A DNA stretch of 64,000 bases from Tetramitus jugosus (taxonomy: Eukaryota; Heterolobosea; Eutetramitea; Acrasida; Vahlkampfiidae), in the NCBI GenBank assembly GCA_937625935.1, contig OW569357.1, forward strand, positions 62,001-126,000. Direction: 5' to 3'. The notes under the pieces are model-generated. The model was given only the letters and a program-made list of their open reading frames with translations, was not told the DNA's origin and did no database searches. Both the position numbers and the translations under genes were made by a program. Position 1 is the stretch's first letter, and every line of letters starts with the position of its first letter. Below are positions 43,360 to 51,622 of this stretch, in pieces.

Positions 43360-45108
43360 TTATTGAATTGCATTGAGTAGTTCACTTTCTCTGATTTGAT
43401 ATTCCTTCTCCAAGATGCTTGCGTACCAGTCACTCAATTCTTTTTCTGCCTTGGCTATGCATCTCATGGGAGGCAATGAACTATCGATCATCGTCAAATA
43501 GTCTGAAATTTGATGAGAATCTGAGTAAATGGCCCTGCATGCTGCGCCAATCACTGCACTATCTTTTGAATCTTCCATGACATAGATATCAGAAGCAAAC
43601 ACCTGTGCTAGGATAAAGACCATGGTTTTGGATTCACTGGCACCACCAGTGACAATTAGTCTTCGCTGTGATTCATTATTACTACTCAGTAAACCTGCTT
43701 TCTTTGCATGAATTTTCAACGCCATACATTGAGATTCAATGACAGAAAGAGCATCACTGCCTTGAATTTCGGTCACCTCCTGTCTTTGTCCTCCAATGTA
43801 CTTGTAGAGACCACTCAACGACTTGGTGTATGGCGTTATCTCTGGATGAAGATAGAAGAATACAATTGGTATTTGGTCCACGTTTGGTCTGGCAGCGATT
43901 CTCTGTGATTGGAGTTGTTCTGACAAGTGTTTTTCAAGTGTATTCCAGTCGTTGTTAAACTTTTTCACCAAACGACTTCTGACATTGGCTCCATTTTTGA
44001 AACAAATGAGCTTCATGTACTTTGGAACAGGTACTTCCTCTTCAGAAATATAAAGTGGACTAACAAACGTATGTCCTTCGTAGGAATCAGCATTCTCTTC
44101 TTCAGGCAGAGTTAAGCAATCTGTGTAACCGAAAATCGTGTGGGATGTGCCGAGAGATATTGCAATATCAGTACGCTTACGCAACGTGCCACACACAGAA
44201 CTGGGATTATCACCAGTTCCAATAATGATCTTGCAATCTTTTGGGAATTGATAAACATGATGCATGTAATCATTGATCAATCCAATGGGTAACAGTGTGG
44301 GACAAGGTTCTCCCAATTGATCCTTGAGATGTGAACCATTTCCACCGGAAGCAGCCATCAGACACTCCTCGGACCACGAGTTACCACTGCTTACATCCAA
44401 TAAATTCATGCCTGAGCCATCAGAATAATCGATGGGAGCATATTTTCCCAGAAACAGAGATGGAATAAAGCTCGAAATCAAGCTGATACGTTCAAAATCA
44501 TGTCCTAAACCTTGATTGTATAGTCTCAAGATATGAGAGGCAGTGAAGCGTTCTGTTGCCTTGGAGCCAGTCAATTGAATCATGTTTCTAGTACCACCTA
44601 CTTCTCTTTCCAATTGTTCGCACTCCTTTTGAGTTGATGAGTCCATCCAAATAGGACAATCACACAAGAACATTGGCTTCTCATTCTGTGAACAAATCTC
44701 AGTCAAAAACGGTAGACTCCCGCCATGATTCACCAATCCAGTCTGCAAGTACTTCTCCAATACATTTTCAAAGCACCCTGACTTCCAATAGACTGATCCG
44801 TGCTGCTGTCCACTCACAGCAATACCATACACTCTCTTGAGATAGTTTTCACCGTGAGACATTGAGAAATGACGCAAAATCAAGTCTAAGGCCTCGATAA
44901 ACATCATTGGTGGCACAGTCACATGCAGTCTTCCCTCGTCATCTTCGTGTTCATGAACTCCGCCAACAGTTTTGTAATGAGGAAGGCGGGAATCGTAGTC
45001 AACCGAATATTGGTCAACCAGAGTACAATGGAGATCCATGATACAGGCCTTGAATGATTGAGTACCAACATCTAAACCAAGAAAAAGACGTTTATTGGAG
45101 GTCGTCAT
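43360..45108 (-). CDS. XYLB: D-xylulokinase (FGGY family)
   Basis: The 582-residue protein begins MTTSNKRLFLGLDVGTQSFK, the phosphate-1 loop of FGGY sugar kinases. It has GIAVSGQQHGSVYW (active-site Gln/His), DCPIWMDSSTQKEC, DYSDGSGMNLLDV, IGTGDNPSSVCGTL and ISLGTSHTIFG (adenosine region), and RLIVTGGASESKTM. Length (animal XYLB about 536 aa) and motif order fit eukaryotic xylulokinase, which phosphorylates D-xylulose to xylulose-5-phosphate for the pentose phosphate pathway in the cytosol. The start is unusual: ATG 45108..45106 overlaps the TGA (45107..45105) of the upstream homeodomain gene. A later start would remove the conserved DVGTQS loop, so this ATG is very probably correct. Confidence 0.95.
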   Translation of the reverse strand: MTTSNKRLFLGLDVGTQSFKACIMDLHCTLVDQYSVDYDSRLPHYKTVGGVHEHEDDEGRLHVTVPPMMFIEALDLILRHFSMSHGENYLKRVYGIAVSGQQHGSVYWKSGCFENVLEKYLQTGLVNHGGSLPFLTEICSQNEKPMFLCDCPIWMDSSTQKECEQLEREVGGTRNMIQLTGSKATERFTASHILRLYNQGLGHDFERISLISSFIPSLFLGKYAPIDYSDGSGMNLLDVSSGNSWSEECLMAASGGNGSHLKDQLGEPCPTLLPIGLINDYMHHVYQFPKDCKIIIGTGDNPSSVCGTLRKRTDIAISLGTSHTIFGYTDCLTLPEEENADSYEGHTFVSPLYISEEEVPVPKYMKLICFKNGANVRSRLVKKFNNDWNTLEKHLSEQLQSQRIAARPNVDQIPIVFFYLHPEITPYTKSLSGLYKYIGGQRQEVTEIQGSDALSVIESQCMALKIHAKKAGLLSSNNESQRRLIVTGGASESKTMVFILAQVFASDIYVMEDSKDSAVIGAACRAIYSDSHQISDYLTMIDSSLPPMRCIAKAEKELSDWYASILEKEYQIRESELLNAIQ

Positions 45109-45737
45109 GGTGTCTCACTTTGATTGCTTTTTTTTCTGTTTGATTCCTCAGTTAGGCTCGTTTGGGAACAAGTTTGAGTTAACCTCCTCTCTAACTCCTT
45201 GTTGAACTCTTGTTTCTTCCGACTCTGAGGTGGTTGGTTGTTAAATACATTGAAAGGTTGCATCCTTGGTACTTTTCTTTTTCGAGCGTTGACGAACCAA
45301 TTGTCAACTTGGACTTTGGTCAGTTGAGTCTCCTGAACTAGTTTTAGTTTCTCTGCCTCTGAGGGATAAGGGTTTTGTTGATGAGTTAATAACCAACTAT
45401 TCAAAATGCTTCTCTGGTTTGTTGAATATGCTCTCCTCTTCCCCATCACTTCGTCATATCCAAAGTCTTGCTCTTCTTTTCTCTTCCTTTTCTTTGATCC
45501 TTCATTAGATGAGGGATCTTTCCCCAATAGTTGATTGGTGGAAACAAGATTGCTTGACAGCTCTTGGAGTTCGAGCATACAGTTTTCGAACAGTTCAGAA
45601 GTTTCTTCAAGCATATCCCAGAACAGGGGAGGTAGGTTCTGAGTAGTAAAATTTCCTTGCATGACTCTATAGTTCTCCTTTGTTGTTAGTGACTTGGTTT
45701 TGGGTAGTGGTTGAATTTGAAGATCTGGGAACTTCAT
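45105..45737 (-). CDS. TALE-class homeodomain protein
   Basis: A 210-residue protein with a homeodomain at about residues 95-160. RRAYSTNQRSILNSWLLTH is helix 1 and NPYPSEAEKLKLVQETQL carries the three-residue loop extension (PYP) typical of TALE proteins. TKVQVDNWFVNARKRK is the recognition helix, with WF, Asn51 and Arg53 intact. A basic NLS-like cluster (KKRKRKEEQ) precedes it. TALE factors (PBX, MEIS, KNOX, MATa2) bind TGAC- or TGT-containing sites and often work as heterodimers, so a nuclear transcription factor role is likely. No MEIS, KNOX or BELL domain is seen in the N-terminus. The stop overlaps the downstream xylulokinase start as ATGA on the same strand. Confidence 0.93.
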   Translation of the reverse strand: MKFPDLQIQPLPKTKSLTTKENYRVMQGNFTTQNLPPLFWDMLEETSELFENCMLELQELSSNLVSTNQLLGKDPSSNEGSKKRKRKEEQDFGYDEVMGKRRAYSTNQRSILNSWLLTHQQNPYPSEAEKLKLVQETQLTKVQVDNWFVNARKRKVPRMQPFNVFNNQPPQSRKKQEFNKELERRLTQTCSQTSLTEESNRKKSNQSETP

Positions 45738-45949
45738 CGAACAAACCTCGACACTGTGGTTCTGTCACTGTCACTCTCACTTCAAATGACAATAATTAAA
45801 CTATTATCGGACATCACAATCCATCAAAACACCCAACGTTGATTCTCTTTTGTTTTTCACTCCATCACGACAAGATGTGAGAGAGGATCCCTATCACAGC
45901 TCCTCAAAAAATCACTAACTTTTTCCGAGCCAGCAAGTGTCCTCTTTAT

Positions 45950-46945
45950 TTAAATTGTAGAATCATCCATTATTATCTTTTGATCATCTTTGACATCCAA
46001 TGGAGAAACATCTTCAGTTGCTATTGATGAGGTATGAGGCCGAGCTTGGCCTGACATTGCGCTCGCATACTCCTCACTCTCATCCAAGTTGTCCTTTCGA
46101 TTCGATGGTACAGAACTCAGAGTTTCTTGCTCTCCATCGAGTGAACTTTTGTCTTGATTAATCTCAGTAATAAAGGAAATTTGTTCCTGGAATTGTTGTT
46201 GGGAAGAAGGAGGCGCGGCAGCGTATGGTTGACTCTCCAAAATGATTGGATCTTGTCTCACAACTGTAATGATTGGCTTTTGGTGAACAACTCGGACAAT
46301 TCGTTGTTCATAGTACTCTCTGACTGGTTGGTAGTGGATTTCAGTGACTTTAGGTACTTCAACAATTCTTTTGGAGATTTGTCGTTCAGTTTGGATCTGA
46401 GGTGTTTCTTCGATGACCTTTACGTCATTGTCTTCACTCTGAACTACTTCAATTTCTCTGTTTCGATCCTGTTGTCTCATATCTTCTAGATACTGTTCTC
46501 TTGCTAGTTGGGACTCGTCCTTGCCTGTCTCTTCGTATTGAATCTCCGACTGGTGAGTGTATTCCTGCAATGGATGAACAATTCGTTTCTCGATTGGCCT
46601 CTCATGAACTTCAATGTGCTCTTGAATCACTTGTTCATGGACCAATGGCTTCTTGATAACTTCCTTTCTGAACAACTTGTGAATCTTGGCAAGAGTAGGA
46701 GGTTCCTTGCTGAAAATTGTGTCAGTGATGTTAGTAGGGCTAGAACCTGATGACTCAATTGAGATTGCAGGTGAAAGAGATTGGCGAGGCTGTTGGCCCA
46801 TCATAGGAGAAGACCTTTGCTGAGAGTATGGAGTGTTTCTTATCTCTTCGAGTCTCTGTCTGATCCTGGGATTCTTCAGGTGAGAGTAGTCATCGTCGAT
46901 CATTTGGTTATTCTGATGAATGGTTGGTGGAAGAGATTCGGTCAT
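45950..46945 (-). CDS. Hydrophilic Val/Glu/His repeat protein, alveolin-like composition
   Basis: A 331-residue, strongly hydrophilic protein without membrane helices or signal peptide. The middle (about residues 90-240) is built of irregular short segments alternating charged residues with Val/Ile and Pro: EVIKKPLVHEQVIQEHIEVH, ERPIEKRIVHPLQEYTHQ, ISKRIVEVPKVTEIHYQPV, REYYEQRIVRVVHQKPIITV. This EKIV-VP style resembles the repeat zone of alveolins/articulins (membrane-skeleton proteins) and some stress-related hydrophilic repeat proteins. The resemblance is compositional, not proof of homology. The ends are Ser/Gln-rich and acidic. A cortical cytoskeleton or stress role is only a guess. Confidence 0.75.
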   Translation of the reverse strand: MTESLPPTIHQNNQMIDDDYSHLKNPRIRQRLEEIRNTPYSQQRSSPMMGQQPRQSLSPAISIESSGSSPTNITDTIFSKEPPTLAKIHKLFRKEVIKKPLVHEQVIQEHIEVHERPIEKRIVHPLQEYTHQSEIQYEETGKDESQLAREQYLEDMRQQDRNREIEVVQSEDNDVKVIEETPQIQTERQISKRIVEVPKVTEIHYQPVREYYEQRIVRVVHQKPIITVVRQDPIILESQPYAAAPPSSQQQFQEQISFITEINQDKSSLDGEQETLSSVPSNRKDNLDESEEYASAMSGQARPHTSSIATEDVSPLDVKDDQKIIMDDSTI

Positions 46946-47473
46946 AATGCTTGTATACTTTGTATTTTCGGTTTCAATTTTTCTTTCCAGATCCCTTCCA
47001 AATCAACATCCAAAGTCCTTAAATTTTTAATGGGGAATACAATGGTAAAAAAAACTCAAAAAACAACAAAAATAGAGTGGGTTGACATCAACGCGATGAT
47101 TCCAACGAGAATTGTATTCCTAGAAGGAAGGGGATCCTTGCCACTGAATTCAACGTTGAACGATGGAGATAGCACGATGAGGTCAATCATCAACGGTCCA
47201 TATCTTTTTCGAAACAAGCCCATATGAGGGTTTCCCGACGTGTTGTTTCGTCTTCTTTCATGCGGGGGAAATACTTTCGGGTGTCCATGTCTTTCCGACT
47301 GATGAAATGTCGGTTCGAACACAATCCTGTTTCGCTGACAGACTTTGACGGAAATTTCACCTGGTTGCTGATTCACTCCTCATTGCGTTCAGGGTTGTTT
47401 GTGATCTTCCCAAGGAAAACACACACCCCCAACAAGAACAACAAAACAACAGCAAAGGAAACCAACACTACAA
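46946..47473. promoter_or_regulatory. Divergent promoter region with inverted repeat CGAAACAA/TTGTTTCG
   Basis: This 528-nt gap lies between the V/E repeat gene (minus) and the CHASE4 sensor gene (plus). It contains the exact inverted repeat CGAAACAA (47210-47217) and TTGTTTCG (47243-47250), with GGGTTTCCC (47228-47236) between the arms. It ends in an AACAACAA-rich leader. Small ORFs in it have no coding character. The inverted repeat could be a protein-binding site or a hairpin; function is inferred. Confidence 0.35.
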
Positions 47474-49567
47474 ATGTCACATTACGACACTAACAATGTT
47501 CAAATTATTCCTCTCTCTAGAATCTCCCTCGCAGAGCTTTTGGGTGTTTACGACGACGGAGAATCATCCGACTTTTATGATGAATTAGAATTGGAGAGTG
47601 GCGCTCTCTCCAGTCACCACTCCCATTCGTCGCTGTCTCAGGGAAATCACATCACTTCCGCAGATAAGACTACAAACTCCGCCAATGGCGCCTCGTCGTC
47701 TGCGCAGATTATTGGACTCGACACGCTGAGAGCCAAGCAAGACAAGGACCTTCGTGCGCTAGCGATAGGAAAAGCTTCAGCGTCCACAAAGAAGAATAAC
47801 AAGAGTGGAGCAAAGAATGACAAGCAAGCTCACAACAACAAGAAGCTAACGACACGGTATCAAACAAAGGTGAATCAACCAAGCTTGGGTCGTCTATGGA
47901 CCTCATGTCTCTGTAATATACGTAGCAAGACCATTTGGACACTTCTCGTGTCATTGATTGTCCTCATGATCACATTTGCTGGTATTCTGGTGATTGTATA
48001 CTCTGTCGCATTCAATCGATTGGGTGGTTTAATGGCAGAGAACTCTGTTTTGAGAATTATGACCAATGTGTACAATGATTTTGATCGAATAATGGACAAA
48101 CAGTCCTCTTATGCCAATTGGGATCTCTTGTATGAAATGTTTGCGCCAGGTGGTTATTCAGATGCGGCACTGGACGAATTTATCAGTTATTATTACTTTC
48201 CAGAGTATATCAAGTTGTCTCACAAAGTCAACTATGTTGGGTTTTATTTTTTGAATGGTACGTTCACAAAGGGAGTGGGTTATGATTTGGACACGTTGGA
48301 TCCATTGGAGTGGCCAGAAGAATTTGCATCTCTTCCACCTGGTCACGCTTTGAATCAGGGAATGTATGATATTATGAATCGAAATGGTGGTTTTATTCGA
48401 TTGTCGACAGATAAGGTTCTACTCGTTTCTACTGTTCCGATTCATTTCTATGGTATTTCGAGTGGTATTCTGTTGTACGCGAGAATTTTGGACAATTCAA
48501 AGGTGTTGGAGTATGCTCAAAACTCTCAATTGTGTCTCACGCTGTTCACTCAAGAGGAGATGCAACAATCGAGATTGAAAAACATTGCATCAAAAGCAAA
48601 TAAGGTTGACCCAATTGTATTGCGAACCAATGACTCATCGTGCATTCATTGCGATCCATTTTATCGAAGGACATGGAATTTGGATGACAAGTTCTTGCTA
48701 AACAACAGAGAGTGCTGGGATGGTGAGGGACGAGCAAAGAGTCGAACCGTGTCCTACTTTATCAACCAAGACATATTTGGGCAGAAGTCGATACTATTGA
48801 GATTTGATGAGCCATTGACCCTTTCTCTATTGGGTATCAAAGCATTCTTGTTCTGTTATGGTGTCGTGTGTATCGTAGTCATTCTCATTTCGATTATTGT
48901 TGTTGTGTTCTTTGAATTTGCGGTGCTGCGTCCGATAACAACTCTCCGCAAACATTTGGACCATATTGTGAAAAACAATGATATATCCAGGAGAATTAGT
49001 GTCATGGATTTGGGTGAGATTGGAACGATGACCCAATTCTTGAACGGATTGCTCCAGTCTCTGAACAACTCTGTGAAAACAACAACTGAAGTCAATGATC
49101 AACTTCATCAGACTACACATCGAGCAGAGTTGGAGGAGAAACAATGGGAAGTGGTGATGAACAAATTGAATCACTTTATTTTATTTGTAAATATGTCTGG
49201 TGCGGTCGTTAAGGCAAACAACGCTTTTTACCATCGGTTGGGATATGCGCCATCGAGTACTCAGAGTGGTGGAATTATGATTGACTCAGTACTCGAACAT
49301 GGAAATGTCATGCAAAAACTAGAAGAGATCTCAACAGTCGGCAGCGAAAAAGATTCTGCAGTACTTGAAACTAGAATCAAAGAAGCTGTCACGGACGTCC
49401 AGAGTCTGGCAGTCAAGATAACAGCAAAGAAGGTCAATGTCATGACTTCCAAAAACGAGAGTTCTCTTGCGTACCTGCTCGTAGCAATTGACATGGAAGA
49501 GAATGTCAAGCGGTGTGAAACACTAGCAAAACTGAAGCAAACCCTCGAATCACTCAAGCAACAATAA
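47474..49567 (+). CDS. CHASE4-HAMP-PAS membrane sensor without catalytic output
   Basis: A 697-residue single-exon protein. Residues 1-150 are cytosolic and low-complexity. TM1 is at about 154-180 (LLVSLIVLMITFAGILVIVY). An extracellular CHASE4-type domain spans about 181-450, with the characteristic NDFDRIMDKQSSYANWDLLYE segment split over helix and loop, LNGTFTKGVGYDL and SGILLYARILD. TM2 is at about 455-490 (FLFCYGVVCIVVILISIIVV), followed by a HAMP linker (LRPITTLRKHLDHIVKNND) and a PAS-like fold (ILFVNMSGAVVKANNAFYHR) with a C-terminal helix. Such modules normally feed a histidine kinase, cyclase or GGDEF domain, but the stop at 49565..49567 follows directly. It may therefore act by pairing with another protein. 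The ancestry is bacterial-type. Confidence 0.85.
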   Translation: MSHYDTNNVQIIPLSRISLAELLGVYDDGESSDFYDELELESGALSSHHSHSSLSQGNHITSADKTTNSANGASSSAQIIGLDTLRAKQDKDLRALAIGKASASTKKNNKSGAKNDKQAHNNKKLTTRYQTKVNQPSLGRLWTSCLCNIRSKTIWTLLVSLIVLMITFAGILVIVYSVAFNRLGGLMAENSVLRIMTNVYNDFDRIMDKQSSYANWDLLYEMFAPGGYSDAALDEFISYYYFPEYIKLSHKVNYVGFYFLNGTFTKGVGYDLDTLDPLEWPEEFASLPPGHALNQGMYDIMNRNGGFIRLSTDKVLLVSTVPIHFYGISSGILLYARILDNSKVLEYAQNSQLCLTLFTQEEMQQSRLKNIASKANKVDPIVLRTNDSSCIHCDPFYRRTWNLDDKFLLNNRECWDGEGRAKSRTVSYFINQDIFGQKSILLRFDEPLTLSLLGIKAFLFCYGVVCIVVILISIIVVVFFEFAVLRPITTLRKHLDHIVKNNDISRRISVMDLGEIGTMTQFLNGLLQSLNNSVKTTTEVNDQLHQTTHRAELEEKQWEVVMNKLNHFILFVNMSGAVVKANNAFYHRLGYAPSSTQSGGIMIDSVLEHGNVMQKLEEISTVGSEKDSAVLETRIKEAVTDVQSLAVKITAKKVNVMTSKNESSLAYLLVAIDMEENVKRCETLAKLKQTLESLKQQ

Positions 49568-49586
49568 ACAGAAAATTGTATCACCA

Positions 49587-49594
49587 TTTCCCGC
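49587..49594 (-). promoter_or_regulatory. TTTCCCGC element (inverse of GCGGGAAA)
   Basis: The reverse complement of the GCGGGAAA core seen at 40368. It lies 20 nt after the CHASE4 gene and about 135 nt before the ATG at 49728. Confidence 0.2.
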
Positions 49595-49727
49595 TTCGGA
49601 TAAAAAATAATTTCACCGATTCAAATTTCTTCCCAAGTTCAAGCAAGTTGAACCTACACACAGATCAAAAATCACACACCACCCAGAACTCAACACCAAC
49701 AACGAACGACAATCAATAGCAACAACC

Positions 49728-50495
49728 ATGTCCTACTACCAAAATCAACAACAATATCAACAACATCAAGAACAACAAGACGATAGCTCTCCAAACTACG
49801 TCAAGTACGGACTCATCTCTGCTGGTGTTGCTGGCGTCGCTGCCGGTGGTTTCTTGCTCTACAAGCTCATTAACAAATACTCCTCCTCCGCCTCCGCCTC
49901 CAAATTGTCCGATGATACGACCACCTCTACTGCTGCCAAGAGCTCTACTGCCTCGACAACAACAACAACAGCAAAGAAGACTAGCACCACTGTGTCCAAG
50001 CCAACTAGCACCACTACAGCTGCAACCACAACATCTACCTCTGTTGCCAACTGGAAAAAGTATAATGATGAATTGATCTCATTCAAGCATCCAACTAGCA
50101 TGGACCCAATTGCTGCTGTTCATCCAATGTCTGGTCTCCCAATGATCATGTTGAACCAAACAGATGACTTCCAATTGTTTATTGCTCTTCAACCATCTCA
50201 ACTGATACCTGGAAGCTTGGTTGACTTTGTGAGAGAGTCGTTTGGTCCATTGGCTCAAATGACTGGAATGGAATTGGGGCCTATTGAACAATCAAACATC
50301 AATGGATATAGTGCTGTTGTGTGCAAGATGTCTCAACCTGATGGTGCTGCTCATTTGTACTCTGTTGCCATTATGAACTCTGTTGTGTTGGCTGTGATTC
50401 AATTGATTCAGCCTGCTGCTGCTGGTTTTGCTACCAATGTTCAAATTGTGGACAACCTTGTCAAGACGATTACTTTCCCAGAGGAAAATGCCTAA
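49728..50495 (+). CDS. Small single-pass membrane protein with Thr/Ser linker and globular C-domain
   Basis: A 255-residue protein with a Gln-rich N-terminus (MSYYQNQQQYQQHQEQQ), one membrane helix at about 27-46 (YGLISAGVAGVAAGGFLLYK), and a Ser/Thr/Lys linker to about residue 105. The C-terminal domain of about 145 residues begins WKKYNDELISFKHP and includes GYSAVVCKMSQP and LYSVAIMNSVVLAVIQL. The domain looks like the alpha/beta folds of PsbP/DUF1795/Mog1-type proteins in motif spacing, but this is an impression, not an assignment. With no signal peptide it could be an outer-mitochondrial or ER N-anchored protein. Codon use is biased as in highly expressed genes. Confidence 0.8.
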   Translation: MSYYQNQQQYQQHQEQQDDSSPNYVKYGLISAGVAGVAAGGFLLYKLINKYSSSASASKLSDDTTTSTAAKSSTASTTTTTAKKTSTTVSKPTSTTTAATTTSTSVANWKKYNDELISFKHPTSMDPIAAVHPMSGLPMIMLNQTDDFQLFIALQPSQLIPGSLVDFVRESFGPLAQMTGMELGPIEQSNINGYSAVVCKMSQPDGAAHLYSVAIMNSVVLAVIQLIQPAAAGFATNVQIVDNLVKTITFPEENA

Positions 50496-50648
50496 ATTTA
50501 ACACAAGAATAATTGTTCAGGAACGGCGCATTCAAGCGGGTCATCGAATGTTTTTCGCAAAGTAAAGAAATTTCTTCAATTATGATAATTACAATTTATA
50601 AATGTTTTTATAAGATGGATAAACGAAGCAACATTGCTCATTCGATCC

Positions 50649-51433
50649 CTATTCTTCATCGTAGAGAGGTTGTGGTGCTTCGATATCAGACGTCATATTC
50701 GTCATACCAATCTTACTCAGCACTCTGCCTAATCCTATGCACAGCATGAGTGGCAAAGCAACCAACAAAACGAGGCAAATCAGAGTGATGACCAAACCAA
50801 TGACAACAAAAATGAAAATCATCCAACCAGCAGGCAAAAACTCTATACTCATGGACAATCTTTCAATCTCACCATCCTGTGCAATCAAGTTCGTATTCTC
50901 TGCTACGAAATAAATGGTTGTATTGTGGGGATACGTTTGCAACAATGTTTTTCCCTTGTCGCCCAGTTGTAAAAACAGAGTTGTATTGGCGCCAACACCT
51001 GAATTCTCCTGTAGTGCAACGGCTTGTTGACCCTTTTGAAACTTTGCAAATTCAGTTTGATCAAAAAAGTAGTAGTTACCAAAGAAATTCGTCGTGAACA
51101 ACATGGTCCACACACCAAAATACTTTGCTATTGTTTGAGATTCATATGGATCATATATCATCATGAAGACATTGTCAATAACATGTAAAATCAAAAATCA
51201 ACAAAAAACACACACAAGAAAAACTATTTTCTCTCACGTATGAATCAAAAAGCTAAGTTAAAAAACTCACATTCAATAGGTTGAGAATAGCTCTTGCCAT
51301 GTGCTACCTTGATGTGCTTGGATACGGTAGTTAAATTGTGAGCATAAGCAGCATTCACATTGTGATCATCATGTTGTTGTACCAACAAGAACAACACACA
51401 CAGCAACACACAAAATAAAATACTGATCTTCAT
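50649..51433 (-). CDS. Type I membrane protein with signal peptide, two exons
   Basis: Exon 1, 51433..51271, starts with a signal peptide (MKISILFCVLLCVLFLLVQQ). Exon 2 is 51127..50649. The 143-nt intron uses donor GTGAGT and acceptor CAATAG, the only AG that continues the frame, and joins at SQPIE-S-KYFGVW, giving 213 aa. The lumenal domain (about 28-140) includes FFGNYYFFDQTEFAKFQKG, LQLGDKGKTLLQTYP and IYFVAENTNLIA. One C-terminal membrane helix follows (WMIFIFVVIGLVITLICLVL), then a short acidic cytosolic tail ending APQPLYDEE. No family was recognised. The layout suggests a p24-like or small secretory-pathway receptor, which is inference. The gene is divergent from the RhoGEF, with 190 nt between starts. 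Confidence 0.72.
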
Positions 51434-51622
51434 TGTTTTTGTTTTTTCTTTCTTCGTGTTGAATTTGAACAACGGAGAAACACGAAAACCAATTAGAATG
51501 TTTATCATTACTCCGGGCGGTCATGTTTCCGCTGTCATCCAAATCGCCGCTGCCAATCAAATGTGACATGAAAAACCATCAAATTGTCATCAACGACACC
51601 ATAACCAAAAAAACACCAACAG

